Part shown: positions 27,319 to 34,527 of the stretch, piece after piece
Position numbering within the stretch: position 1 is the first letter of the stretch
How the letters are laid out: every line of letters begins with the position of its first letter
Origin: an uncultured Duganella sp.
Lineage (GTDB): Bacteria > Pseudomonadota > Gammaproteobacteria > Burkholderiales > Burkholderiaceae
Assembly (NCBI GenBank): GCA_946482335.1
Contig: CAMLRG010000003.1
Span: forward strand, 16,913-80,912
Direction of reading: 5' to 3'
DNA length: 64,000 nt
Program-made: the position numbers and the translations under genes
Notes under the pieces: generated by a model
Told to the model about the DNA's origin: nothing
Database searches by the model: none
Seen by the model: only the letters and a program-made list of their open reading frames with translations

Positions 27319-28370
27319 GCACCCTGTTCGACCCCATCACCATCGGCGCACTGGCCTTGAAGAACCGCGTCATCATGGCGCCCCTGACCCGCTCGCGTGC
27401 CGTCGGCGGCAAACGCGTGCCGAATGGCATGATGGCCGAGTATTACGCCCAGCGCGCCAGCGCCGGCTTGATCATCAGCGAAGCCACCGCCGTCACGCCA
27501 CAGGGCGTGGGCTATGAAAACACGCCCGGCATCTGGTCCGACGAACAGGTCGAGGGCTGGAAACAGGTGACGGCAGCGGTGCATGCCAAAGGCGGCAAGA
27601 TCGTGCTGCAGCTGTGGCACGTGGGCCGCATCTCGGATCCGAGCCTGCTGGACGGGCAAGCGCCGGTCGCGCCAAGCGCGCTGGCGCCGAAGGGTAACGT
27701 CAGCCTGCTGCGTCCCGTCCGCGCGTACTCCGTGCCGCGCGCACTGGAGACGGCCGAAATCGCCGGCGTGGTGGAGGCTTACCGCAAGGGCGCGGAAAAC
27801 GCCAGGAAAGCCGGCTTCGACGGCGTCGAAATCCATGGCGCCAACGGCTATTTGTTGGACCAGTTCCTGCAGGATTCGACCAACCAGCGCACCGACCAGT
27901 ATGGCGGCAGCATCGAGAACCGTGCCCGCTTGATGCTGGAAGTGACCGATGCGGTCATTGGGGTGTGGGGCGCTGACCGCGTCGGCATGCACCTGGCGCC
28001 GCGCCGCGATGCGCATGATATGGGCGATTCGACGCCGGCAGAAACCTTCGGCTATGTCGCGCGCGAACTGGGCAAGCGGGGCATCGCTTTCATCGCGGCG
28101 CGCGAAGCGGTGGGCGACGATTCGCTGGGGCCTTTGTTGAAGCGTGAATTTGGCGGCGTGTATATCGCCAATGAAAAGTTCGACCTGGCTGGCGCGCAGG
28201 CGGCGCTGGCGGAAGGCCGGGCCGATGCGATTGCCTGGGGCAAGGATTTCATTGCGAATCCGGATCTGCCGCGCAGGCTGCAGATTGGGGCTGCTTTGAA
28301 TCCGCAACGGCCGGACTTGTTCTATGCGTCGTCCGCCGAAGGCTACATCGATTATCCGGCACTGGGCTAG
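27315..28370 (+). CDS. Old yellow enzyme family alkene reductase (NemA-like)
   Basis: 351 residues, a TIM barrel of the OYE family. LFDPITIGALALKNRVIMAPLTRSRA is the N-terminal signature; LQLWHVGRISDP, VEIHGANGYLLDQFLQDSTN (about 174-193, His/Asn substrate pair) and NRARLMLEVTDAVIGVWG follow, with FMN-binding IAWGKDFIANPDL near the end. Uses FMN and NAD(P)H to reduce activated C=C bonds, nitro compounds or N-ethylmaleimide. Co-transcribed and translationally coupled with an ArsR-type repressor, so expression is likely induced by an electrophile (inferred). Confidence 0.92.
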   Translation: MSTLFDPITIGALALKNRVIMAPLTRSRAVGGKRVPNGMMAEYYAQRASAGLIISEATAVTPQGVGYENTPGIWSDEQVEGWKQVTAAVHAKGGKIVLQLWHVGRISDPSLLDGQAPVAPSALAPKGNVSLLRPVRAYSVPRALETAEIAGVVEAYRKGAENARKAGFDGVEIHGANGYLLDQFLQDSTNQRTDQYGGSIENRARLMLEVTDAVIGVWGADRVGMHLAPRRDAHDMGDSTPAETFGYVARELGKRGIAFIAAREAVGDDSLGPLLKREFGGVYIANEKFDLAGAQAALAEGRADAIAWGKDFIANPDLPRRLQIGAALNPQRPDLFYASSAEGYIDYPALG

Positions 28371-28382
28371 AACCGGTAAACC

Positions 28383-28409
28383 GGTGTCAGACCCGAAGGG
28401 TCTGACACC
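28383..28409. repeat. REP-like palindrome / terminator between convergent genes
   Basis: GGTGTCAGACCC and GGGTCTGACACC pair perfectly (12 bp) around the loop GAA. It lies 12 bp after the old yellow enzyme stop and 9 bp before the convergent metallo-hydrolase stop, so it can end both messages. The GGTGTCAG half-site is shared with the repeats that flank the tyrosine transposase at 48462-49508, so it may be a dispersed repeat of that family. Confidence 0.7.
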
Positions 28410-28418
28410 AGCAGGGCT

Positions 28419-29363
28419 TTAGCGCGGCACAGTGTAATTCACGGGGAAGAACTTGTATCCCTTCCCTTCCGCCCGCAAATGCCCTACCCCCGGGAACGGC
28501 AGATGCGCCGCCCCCATCCAGTACCCCTGCTTGGCCGCTTCCGCGAACGCCGCCTTGCGCTGCGCCATGGCCGCTTTCGAATCGCTGTCGAACTGGATCG
28601 TCACGCTCGGATCGGGGAATTGCACCGCCGCGTTATGCATCAAGTCCCCGATCAGCACCAGCTTCTGCCCCTTGCTCTCCACCACATACGTGGTATGGCC
28701 CGGCGTATGGCCATAGCTGGTGGTCGAACGCACGCCTGACACCAGTTCCGTATTCCCGTCGAACGGCAGCAGCTTGCCGGCACTGGCATACGCCGACACC
28801 GCATTGATCGGTCCCTGGAAATTGCCCTTGGACTGGGCATCCGCCTTCTCCAGGTTCACTTTGCTCAGGAAGAAGTCCGCATCGCGCTTATCCATGCGCA
28901 CCACGGCGTTGGGGAAAGCCGGCTTGTCCAGCGCGCCCAGGCCGCCGACGTGGTCGCCATGCAGGTGGGTGATGTAGATCTCGTCGACTTGCTCCGGCTG
29001 GTAGCCCGCCGCTTTCAAACTGGTGACGATCTTGCCCAGGGTCGGGCCGAACAGGCCGCCGGCACCGGTATCGATCAGCACCAGCTTGCTGCCGGTATTG
29101 ACCAGGAATGCATTGACCGAAGTCTCGACAGGACTTTTCAGGAAGTTGTGATCCAGGGCCTTGGCCGTCTTCTCGGACTTCTGGTGCAGCAGTTTATCCA
29201 TCGGCAAATCCACCGTGCCATCGCTCAGCACGGTCACTTCGAAGTCGCCCAGCGCCATGCGGTAAAAGCCTGGCGCCTGGGTCTTGGCCATCGGGGCGGC
29301 TGCGTGGACGGCGCCGGCCAGGGCGGCCATGGTCAATGGAAAGGCGAGTTTTTTCAGGATCAT
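28419..29363 (-). CDS. Exported MBL-fold metallo-hydrolase
   Basis: 314 residues. A signal peptide (MILKKLAFPLTMAALAGAVHA) is followed by a metallo-beta-lactamase fold: LVLIDTGAGGLFG, the zinc motif YITHLHGDHVGG (about 132-143), SYGHTPGHTTYVV with the third His and LIGDLMHNAAVQFPDP with the bridging Asp. The family includes lactonases (AttM/AiiA-like) and general MBL hydrolases; it is not a subclass B1-B3 beta-lactamase by motif. Substrate unknown. It follows the fibre-secretion operon on the same strand (50 bp gap, with a nested inverted repeat), but need not belong to it. Confidence 0.88.
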   Translation of the reverse strand: MILKKLAFPLTMAALAGAVHAAAPMAKTQAPGFYRMALGDFEVTVLSDGTVDLPMDKLLHQKSEKTAKALDHNFLKSPVETSVNAFLVNTGSKLVLIDTGAGGLFGPTLGKIVTSLKAAGYQPEQVDEIYITHLHGDHVGGLGALDKPAFPNAVVRMDKRDADFFLSKVNLEKADAQSKGNFQGPINAVSAYASAGKLLPFDGNTELVSGVRSTTSYGHTPGHTTYVVESKGQKLVLIGDLMHNAAVQFPDPSVTIQFDSDSKAAMAQRKAAFAEAAKQGYWMGAAHLPFPGVGHLRAEGKGYKFFPVNYTVPR

Positions 29364-29379
29364 GGATCTCTCTCTTGTT

Positions 29380-29415
29380 AGTTGCCAAAACGCTAGCTTA
29401 GCGTATACGGCAACT
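29380..29415. repeat. Nested inverted repeat between barrel gene stop and metallo-hydrolase start
   Basis: Outer arms AGTTGCC (29380-29386) and GGCAACT (29409-29415); inner arms ACGCT (29390-29394) and AGCGT (29400-29404). It overlaps the stop codon of the barrel gene and precedes the next gene by 17 bp. No T-run follows, so it could be a weak terminator or an operator. Confidence 0.4.
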
Positions 29416-30811
29416 ACATGCTCGTCGGTACACGCAGCAACAGGGAGACATCCGGCGTATCGCGGGTCAGGCCGGCGCCCACCGAGACATTGACCGTCCG
29501 CTTAGGATTCAGACGGTAGGAAAACCCCACCAGCAAAGTGCCAAGCTGGGTGCGCACCGAGCCTGGGGATGGCACGCCATTCTGCCGCGTGCGCGCAATC
29601 GAGCTGTGGTCGTAACCGAAGCTGATCGAGGCCTTTTCGTTCAGGGCCAGCCCGACGCCGAAGTTAAAGCCAATCACGGCGCCCGGCTTGATGGTGCCGA
29701 GCGGTTCCCATTCGCCATCGAGCACGCGCCGGCTCAGGTTCTTGCGCTGGAAGTTGTGCAGGTAGCTGACACTGCCAAACAGCACGGCGGGGTCGGCCGG
29801 ATAGAGCCAGGTCAGGCTGGGCTGCAAGGCATGGAAGCCCGAGCCGGTCGGCAGGTCCAGCGGCAAGCCGGTGCCGCTGGCGTTCTCGCCGACGCAGCGG
29901 CGCACGCAATCGGTGACCACTTCAAACGGATCGCGCCCGGTGCGGGTCTTCAGGCGCAGGCCGGCGACATAGTAGGGCTTGTCGGCGCCGCCGTCATTGA
30001 GCTGATGGCGCACCGACAATTCGACGTCGCCCACTGCGCGGCCGCTCACATCGAATACTCTCTCCACTGCGGAACCGGAAAATATCTCGCGGCTCACCGT
30101 GGAATCGGAGCGGTAAATATAGGGGATCCGCAGCTCCAGTTCGGTACGGTTGCTCAAGCCATAGCGGCCGCTCAGCGTGGCGGTGCTGGTATTGCGCTTG
30201 ACTTCGCGCACGTCGATCAAGCCCACCAGCAAGGCGGGAATGATGGTGTAGCCGACCAGGGCTACGCGGTTGCTCGAAGAGTAGCCGAACTGGAAGGACG
30301 GTTCCAGCACGAACTTGCCGCGCGCCGTCAACACGCCGGGGCTTTCGAAGATTGGCGCGACTTCGGGCGGCTTGCTGTCGCGCTTGGGTGCCTGCCCGAC
30401 CGTCAGCGCGGGCTGCGGCTGGCCGGCGGGCGACGGCGCGGGTGCCGGCTTGGCGGGTGCCGGTCCCGGCGCCGGTGCAGGTGCTGGCGGTTGCGGCTGG
30501 CTCTGCCCGCCGCCCGCAGCGGCTGCCATCGGGCCAGCCGCTGCGCCAGGCAGCGTGGCGCCGGCCCCGGCGCTGCCAACGGATGCAGCTGCCGCTGCCG
30601 GCCCGGTGCCGCGCGCCGCAGCCAATCGCTCCTCCGCCACCTGCCGCCGCAATTCCTCCAGCAACGCACGCTGCTCGGCCAAGGTCTTCTTCAATTCGGC
30701 CAATTCAGCCGCCAGTTGCGCATTGCTGCGCTCAGGCGGCTGCTGGGCCACGGCCGGCTCACCGGCCAGGAGCAGGATCCCGGCTGCGCCGGCGCACATG
30801 GTTCGCTTCAT
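29414..30811 (-). CDS. Outer-membrane barrel with N-terminal coiled coil, FapF-like secretion channel
   Basis: 465 residues in three parts. A signal peptide (ending VAQQ, about 22) is followed by a heptad-rich helix, LAAELAELKKTLAEQRALLE (about 33-52, continuing to 66), then a low-complexity Ala/Gly/Pro linker (about 67-150), then a beta-barrel with alternating strands (GKFVLEPSFQFGYSSSNRV, TELELRIPYIYRSD, GAVIGFNFGVGLALN, VNVSVGAGLTRDTPDVSLL). This is the architecture of FapF, the outer-membrane channel of Pseudomonas Fap amyloid export, which has a coiled-coil plug before a barrel. It is the last gene of an operon whose other members include a C39 peptidase and a Gly-rich exported protein. 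Assignment rests on architecture and gene order, not on a sequence search. Confidence 0.72.
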   Translation of the reverse strand: MKRTMCAGAAGILLLAGEPAVAQQPPERSNAQLAAELAELKKTLAEQRALLEELRRQVAEERLAAARGTGPAAAAASVGSAGAGATLPGAAAGPMAAAAGGGQSQPQPPAPAPAPGPAPAKPAPAPSPAGQPQPALTVGQAPKRDSKPPEVAPIFESPGVLTARGKFVLEPSFQFGYSSSNRVALVGYTIIPALLVGLIDVREVKRNTSTATLSGRYGLSNRTELELRIPYIYRSDSTVSREIFSGSAVERVFDVSGRAVGDVELSVRHQLNDGGADKPYYVAGLRLKTRTGRDPFEVVTDCVRRCVGENASGTGLPLDLPTGSGFHALQPSLTWLYPADPAVLFGSVSYLHNFQRKNLSRRVLDGEWEPLGTIKPGAVIGFNFGVGLALNEKASISFGYDHSSIARTRQNGVPSPGSVRTQLGTLLVGFSYRLNPKRTVNVSVGAGLTRDTPDVSLLLRVPTSM

Positions 30812-30832
30812 CGTTCCTCCCTGGTTGGGGGT

Positions 30833-31243
30833 TCAGCGGGGCACAATGACATTCGACAGCGCCTGGCGCAGATTGCCTTCCAGGTTAAGACTTTTCAGCG
30901 TGGACAGCGCATTGACCGTGAGGTCGATGGTGGTCAGGCTGCGGATCAGCTGACCGTTCGCGCTATTTTGCACCAGAAGCGGCGCCAGCGCAGCTTGCGC
31001 TTCCGGCGCTCCCGCCAGCCGCGCCATATCGGCCAGTTCGACCCGGTTACGGGCTACTATCACGCCATTCACTTCGACCAGGCGCTCCACGCCAAGCGCC
31101 ACCAGCAAGCCGTTGCCGCTCTCGAAACCGCCGCGCGCCTGCTCCAATTGCGCCTCGGGCGCCGGCGTCCAGCCTGGCGGCGGCCCCTGGGCCATCGCCG
31201 GCGTGGCCAGCACCAGCAACAGCCCGCCCATTCCCAGTTTCAT
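30833..31243 (-). CDS. Small exported protein with LEQxRGG motif, FapE-position
   Basis: 136 residues. ATG 31243 follows a strong GAGGGAGGGAAG and starts a signal peptide (MKLGMGGLLLVLATPAMAQ). After a short Pro-rich stretch comes QLEQARGGF (32-40), the same motif as in the 143-residue protein of this operon; it looks like a double-glycine cleavage site. The rest is beta/amphipathic (LVQNSANGQLIRSLTTIDL, LKSLNLEGNLRQALSNVIV). Located between the C39 peptidase and the barrel, as fapE lies between fapD and fapF in Pseudomonas. It lacks a CxxC. A minor fibre component or channel partner is plausible. Confidence 0.72.
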   Translation of the reverse strand: MKLGMGGLLLVLATPAMAQGPPPGWTPAPEAQLEQARGGFESGNGLLVALGVERLVEVNGVIVARNRVELADMARLAGAPEAQAALAPLLVQNSANGQLIRSLTTIDLTVNALSTLKSLNLEGNLRQALSNVIVPR

Positions 31244-31254
31244 GCTTCCCTCCC

Positions 31255-31923
31255 TCAAAAGTCGCTGCTGCCAAGCTTGGGCAGCGTCACATCGCGCAAG
31301 CTGTCGCGCACGATGCCCTCGGCCAGCATGGCTTGCGGCGCCACGCGCCAATCCGCCGTTTCATTGAAGCGCGGCTTGCCGGGCCGGCTATGGACCACGA
31401 ACAACAGGCGGTTTTGCCAGATCGCTTCGAAAGCCGGGCGCGACAAGGCGCGCGTGCCACCCGCAGGGTCGCCCAGCAGCACACGCTGGCCCTGCATCCC
31501 TTTGATCACGACGAAATGGCGGTAACCGTTCTCGGCCACCAGCACGATCGCCGGCAGCCCGGCCTGCGCCAGCCTGTCCAGCGGCTGCTCGAAGCCGTCC
31601 GCCGTGAAGCCGCGTGCGGCCAGGTAGCGTTTCATGTCCAGCAGCGAAAACCCTTCGCGGCGGATGCGCGGCTGGTCGCCGCGTGCGAACATGTCACGGA
31701 AGATGTCCTGCTCCGTGACGGGAAAATCGTAATGATGGCTCAGCAGGGTCGCCAGCGCGGCCGAGCCGCAACTGAAATCGTATTGCTGGCGCACCGTGCT
31801 GCGAAAGCGCGCTTCCTTCAGGCTCGTCACCGGCACGACAAAACTGGCGCCGCCGGCTGTGAAGTCGGCGGCCTGCCCGGCAAAGGCCGGCAGCAATGCC
31901 AGAACGCTGAGTATGGCTTTCAT
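31255..31923 (-). CDS. Exported C39-family cysteine peptidase, FapD-like
   Basis: 222 residues with a signal peptide (MKAILSVLALLPAFAGQAA). The C39 catalytic set is complete: oxyanion Gln and nucleophile Cys52 in QYDFSCGSAALATLL, His136 in GYRHFVVIKG, and Asp152 in LLGDPAGG. C39 domains usually cleave after Gly-Gly in leaders of peptides exported by ABC transporters; free-standing exported versions occur in Pseudomonas fap operons (FapD). Both small exported proteins of this operon carry LEQxRGG, so they are candidate substrates. Its ATG overlaps the stop of the preceding gene (ATGA, 31920-31923). Confidence 0.88.
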   Translation of the reverse strand: MKAILSVLALLPAFAGQAADFTAGGASFVVPVTSLKEARFRSTVRQQYDFSCGSAALATLLSHHYDFPVTEQDIFRDMFARGDQPRIRREGFSLLDMKRYLAARGFTADGFEQPLDRLAQAGLPAIVLVAENGYRHFVVIKGMQGQRVLLGDPAGGTRALSRPAFEAIWQNRLLFVVHSRPGKPRFNETADWRVAPQAMLAEGIVRDSLRDVTLPKLGSSDF

Positions 31924-32351
31924 TTGATTTGCACATTGATGATGGTGGCATTCTGGATCAATACGTTGGCGCCGGAATTCTGGATCACCATCGGCAACCC
32001 CGACGCATTGGCAAACGCCCCATCGGTCACGGTATTGGCGCCGCTGACCACATTCACCGCGCTATTGTTGGCGACGGTGCCGGCCAGCTTCATCTCGCTC
32101 CACGGCGTCTCGCTGCCGCCGCGCAGCTGCTCCAGCCGCTCGTCCTGCGCCGCAGCGGCGCCATCGGATACGGCCGGCGCAGCCACGGACGGCGCCACCG
32201 GCGGTGGCGGGCCCGCCGGCATGGCCGTGTCGGCTGCCGCGGACAGCGGACCGAGCGGCAACGCACCCACCCAGGGGGACGCTGCCGCAAGGCCCGGCAC
32301 CAGCGCGCCGCACAGGGCCAGGACTTGCACTGGCCTGCCTAAGCTTCGCAT
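31920..32351 (-). CDS. Small exported protein with LEQxRGG motif, candidate minor fibre subunit
   Basis: 143 residues. A signal peptide (about residues 1-24, ending LAAAS) and a Pro/Ala-rich stretch lead to RLEQLRGGS (72-80), then a 64-residue tail rich in Asn, Val and Gln: GTVANNSAVNVVSGANTVTD, SGLPMVIQNSGANVLIQNAT. Such Q/N-containing beta-prone repeats resemble amyloid subunits. Cutting after the two glycines would release the tail. It lies 13 bp after the Gly-rich gene and overlaps the C39 peptidase gene by four bases. No family is recognised; function is inferred from the operon. Confidence 0.7.
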   Translation of the reverse strand: MRSLGRPVQVLALCGALVPGLAAASPWVGALPLGPLSAAADTAMPAGPPPPVAPSVAAPAVSDGAAAAQDERLEQLRGGSETPWSEMKLAGTVANNSAVNVVSGANTVTDGAFANASGLPMVIQNSGANVLIQNATIINVQIK

Positions 32352-32364
32352 GATGCCGCGCGCG

Positions 32365-34266
32365 TTAACGGGCGCCCACCGCCAGGTTGGCTTGCACGTT
32401 CACGCTTTGCTGCACCAGCGACGACATGCCGTTGTTCTGGCTGATCACCATGATGCCTGCCGCCGACTGGCCGACGTTGCTCATGGTGTTCGACATGTCG
32501 AAGGTGCCTGCGCTGACGTTGTTGGTGCCGCCCGCGCCGCCCGTACCGCCGGTGCCGGCGCCACCGGTCGCCGTGCCGGCGGTATTGGTGCCGCCATCGC
32601 CGCCCGCGCCGCCGGTATTGCCGCCGCCGCCGGCGCCACCGGCACCGCCGTCACCTGCCATGGCATTGCCATTGGTCGCCGCGCCACCGCTGCCGGCCGC
32701 GCCATTGCCGTCGCCGCCCGTGGCAGCGCCGCCGGACCCGGCACCGCCCGCACCGCTTGCGCCGGCGGTGTTGTTGGCCATGCCGCTGGCAGCGCCGCTG
32801 CCGCCGTTGCCGCCCGCAGCCCCCGCGCCGCCTGTGCTGGTGCCGTTGCCGCCGGCCGCACCGCCGGCGCCTGCGCCGCCAGTGCCGGCACCGCCGGCGC
32901 CGCCGGTGGCCGCCACGGTGCCGCTACCGCCGCCGGCACCCGACGCATTGCTGCCGCCCGCTGCGCCGTTGCCTGCGGTATTGCTGGCCGCCGCGCCGGC
33001 GCCGCCTGCCGCACCGTCACCTGCGGTATTGGAAGCCATGGCGCCATTGCCGCCCGACGCGCCGGCACCGCCGCCGCCGCCCGCACCGCCCGCACCTGCC
33101 GTGCCGCCCGTACCGGCGCCGGACGCCGAGCTGTTGGTGCCGTCGCCGGAATTGCCGCCGGTCGCCGCCCCGGTGGCGGCTGTGCTGTTCTGGTCGCCCA
33201 TGCCTGGCGTGGTCATCGGTTCAGTGCCGCCCATGCCGTTGGTGGCCGTGTTGGCCGAGCCGGCCGCGCCGCTGGCGGCCCCACCGCCGGCCGAGGTTTG
33301 CGAAGCGGTCGATGCGCCCGTGGCGACATTGCCATGGGCGCCGCCCAGGCCGCCCATGCCGGCCGCGCCACCGGCCCCGCCCGCACCACCGGCACCGCCG
33401 CTGGCCGCACCGGTAATGCCGCCGGCACCGCCGGCGCCGCCGCCGCCGCCGGTCGCCGCACCGGTCGCGCCGCCGTCACCGCCCCGGGCACCGGTTGCCG
33501 CGCCCGAGGCGCCGCCGGCGCCACTGCCTGCCGTGCCGACCAGGCCGCCGGCACCGCCCGCTGCTGCGCCACCTGCTCCACCTGCCCCGCCGGCACCGCC
33601 GGTCGCTGCGCCGCCGGCACCGCCGGCACCGCCTTCACCGCCGCGCGCACCATCGCCGCCGCGGCCCGTGGTGGCGCCGGCCGCCAGGCCGCCCGCGCCG
33701 CTGGCACCGCCCGTGCCGGCACCGCCGGCTGCCGCGCCGCCGGCGCCGCCACCGCCTACGCCGTCACCCCCCGTGGCGCTGCCATTGACCGCCACACCGC
33801 CCATGGCGCCTGCCGCTCCCGCGCCACCGGTGGCGGCACCGCCGGCGCCGCCCGTGCTGCTGGCATTGCCGCCCACCGCACCGCCCGCCGTGCCGGCCGC
33901 CCCCGCGCCGCCGTTGGCATTGCCGCCATTGCTTGCCACATTGCCGATATTGTTGATGGCATTGTTGCTGACCGTGCCGGTCAGGGCGCTGGTGGCGGTG
34001 GCGGTGGACGTGTTGAACGCATTGGTCATCGATGATGTCGCGGTGCCGCCATTGTTGGCGGCCGCGGCGCCCACGGCCGCCGCGGCGGCGTCGCCGCTGC
34101 TGTTGTTATTGTTGTTGGCCTGGCTGTTATCTTCGGTGGCCGTCGAGGCGCCATTGGCCTGCGCGCCCGGTCCGGTCTGGGTCACGTTCGGAACCGGCGG
34201 GGTCTCTTGGGCAAACGCACTGCCCATCGCCAATGCGATGGCTGCTGCAAGCAAAGTCTTCTTCAT
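32365..34266 (-). CDS. Exported Gly/Ala-rich repeat protein, candidate major fibre subunit
   Basis: 633 residues. The frame opens at 34353, but ATG 34266 follows GAGGATGAG and starts a clear signal peptide, MKKTLLAAAIALAMGSAFA. The mature protein has an Asn/Ser/Thr-rich head (SSMTNAFNTSTATATSALTG, SNNAINNIGNVAS), about 460 residues of GGAGGA, GGAAAGG and TGGAG-type repeats resembling mycobacterial PE-PGRS or silk sequence, and a conserved-looking tail: FDMSNTMSNVGQSAAGIMVI, SQNNGMSSLVQQSVNVQANL. The tail, with regularly spaced Gln/Asn, looks amyloid-forming. First gene of the operon after a sigma-54 promoter. In place of FapC it would be the main polymer; it has no CxxC. The codon pattern within the repeat is almost pure GCC/GGC/GGT. 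Confidence 0.8.
   Translation of the reverse strand: MKKTLLAAAIALAMGSAFAQETPPVPNVTQTGPGAQANGASTATEDNSQANNNNNSSGDAAAAAVGAAAANNGGTATSSMTNAFNTSTATATSALTGTVSNNAINNIGNVASNGGNANGGAGAAGTAGGAVGGNASSTGGAGGAATGGAGAAGAMGGVAVNGSATGGDGVGGGGAGGAAAGGAGTGGASGAGGLAAGATTGRGGDGARGGEGGAGGAGGAATGGAGGAGGAGGAAAGGAGGLVGTAGSGAGGASGAATGARGGDGGATGAATGGGGGAGGAGGITGAASGGAGGAGGAGGAAGMGGLGGAHGNVATGASTASQTSAGGGAASGAAGSANTATNGMGGTEPMTTPGMGDQNSTAATGAATGGNSGDGTNSSASGAGTGGTAGAGGAGGGGGAGASGGNGAMASNTAGDGAAGGAGAAASNTAGNGAAGGSNASGAGGGSGTVAATGGAGGAGTGGAGAGGAAGGNGTSTGGAGAAGGNGGSGAASGMANNTAGASGAGGAGSGGAATGGDGNGAAGSGGAATNGNAMAGDGGAGGAGGGGNTGGAGGDGGTNTAGTATGGAGTGGTGGAGGTNNVSAGTFDMSNTMSNVGQSAAGIMVISQNNGMSSLVQQSVNVQANLAVGAR
32540..33930. 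repeat. Gly/Ala-coding low-complexity repeat
   Basis: Nearly 1.4 kb of degenerate GCC/GGC-type codons (read on the minus strand as GGC GGT GCC GGC...), encoding the Gly/Ala repeats of the fibre protein. The unit is irregular, not a clean tandem array, and gives long spurious open frames on the other strand. Confidence 0.85.
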
Positions 34267-34334
34267 CTCATCCTCGCTGATGTCGTGTTCTTCAAAAAAA
34301 ATGGTGCCCGCACTGCGGGGGCCAGAACAGCTAT

Positions 34335-34350
34335 CGCAAACTTGATGCCA
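34335..34350 (-). promoter_or_regulatory. Sigma-54 promoter of the fibre operon
   Basis: Minus-strand TGGCATCAAGTTTGCG has the invariant GG and GC ten bases apart and a near-consensus TGGCA...TTGC. Transcription would begin near 34324, about 58 bases before the start codon at 34266. A sigma-54 activator gene lies directly upstream. Confidence 0.75.
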
Positions 34351-34426
34351 CATCGGCTAAGCCGTTGAAATTACTCGACTTTGATGCGGCGGCGCAGCAA
34401 GCCCCCGCTGCCAGGCCAAGCCGGGT

Positions 34427-34442
34427 GTCACGTCCATGTGAC
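34427..34442. promoter_or_regulatory. Upstream activator site, copy 1 (GTCAC-N6-GTGAC)
   Basis: Perfect dyad with spacer GTCCAT, followed by GCGGC. Its centre is about 98 bp upstream of the sigma-54 GC element, a normal distance for an enhancer site. Paired with an almost identical copy at 34496. Confidence 0.65.
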
Positions 34443-34495
34443 GCGGCAATAGCGCGGTGCGCGAGCGGCACTGGGAAATGGCAGGGTGTTGGATT

Positions 34496-34511
34496 GTCAC
34501 AGCCTTGTGAC
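34496..34511. promoter_or_regulatory. Upstream activator site, copy 2 (GTCAC-N6-GTGAC)
   Basis: Perfect dyad with spacer AGCCTT, again followed by GCGGC; centre 69 bp from copy 1 and 17 bp before the end of the activator gene. Two matching dyads upstream of a sigma-54 promoter suggest cooperative binding of the activator. Confidence 0.65.
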
Positions 34512-34527
34512 GCGGCCATTGGCCGGC

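Noticed and set aside
28419..29363. A second beta-lactamase
   Set aside because: The HLHGDH motif and overall pattern match the general MBL/lactonase hydrolase group; the B3 hallmarks present at 49518-50360 are missing.
31333..34035. Plus-strand 900-codon open frame
   Set aside because: Shadow of the C39 peptidase, small exported protein and Gly-rich gene; very Ala/Gly/Arg rich with no domain.
32387..34345. Long plus-strand open frame encoding a Pro-rich 652-residue protein
   Set aside because: It is the antisense of the Gly/Ala repeat gene; GCC/GGC codons read backwards give Pro and Ala. No ribosome site or signal peptide, and the minus-strand gene has both.
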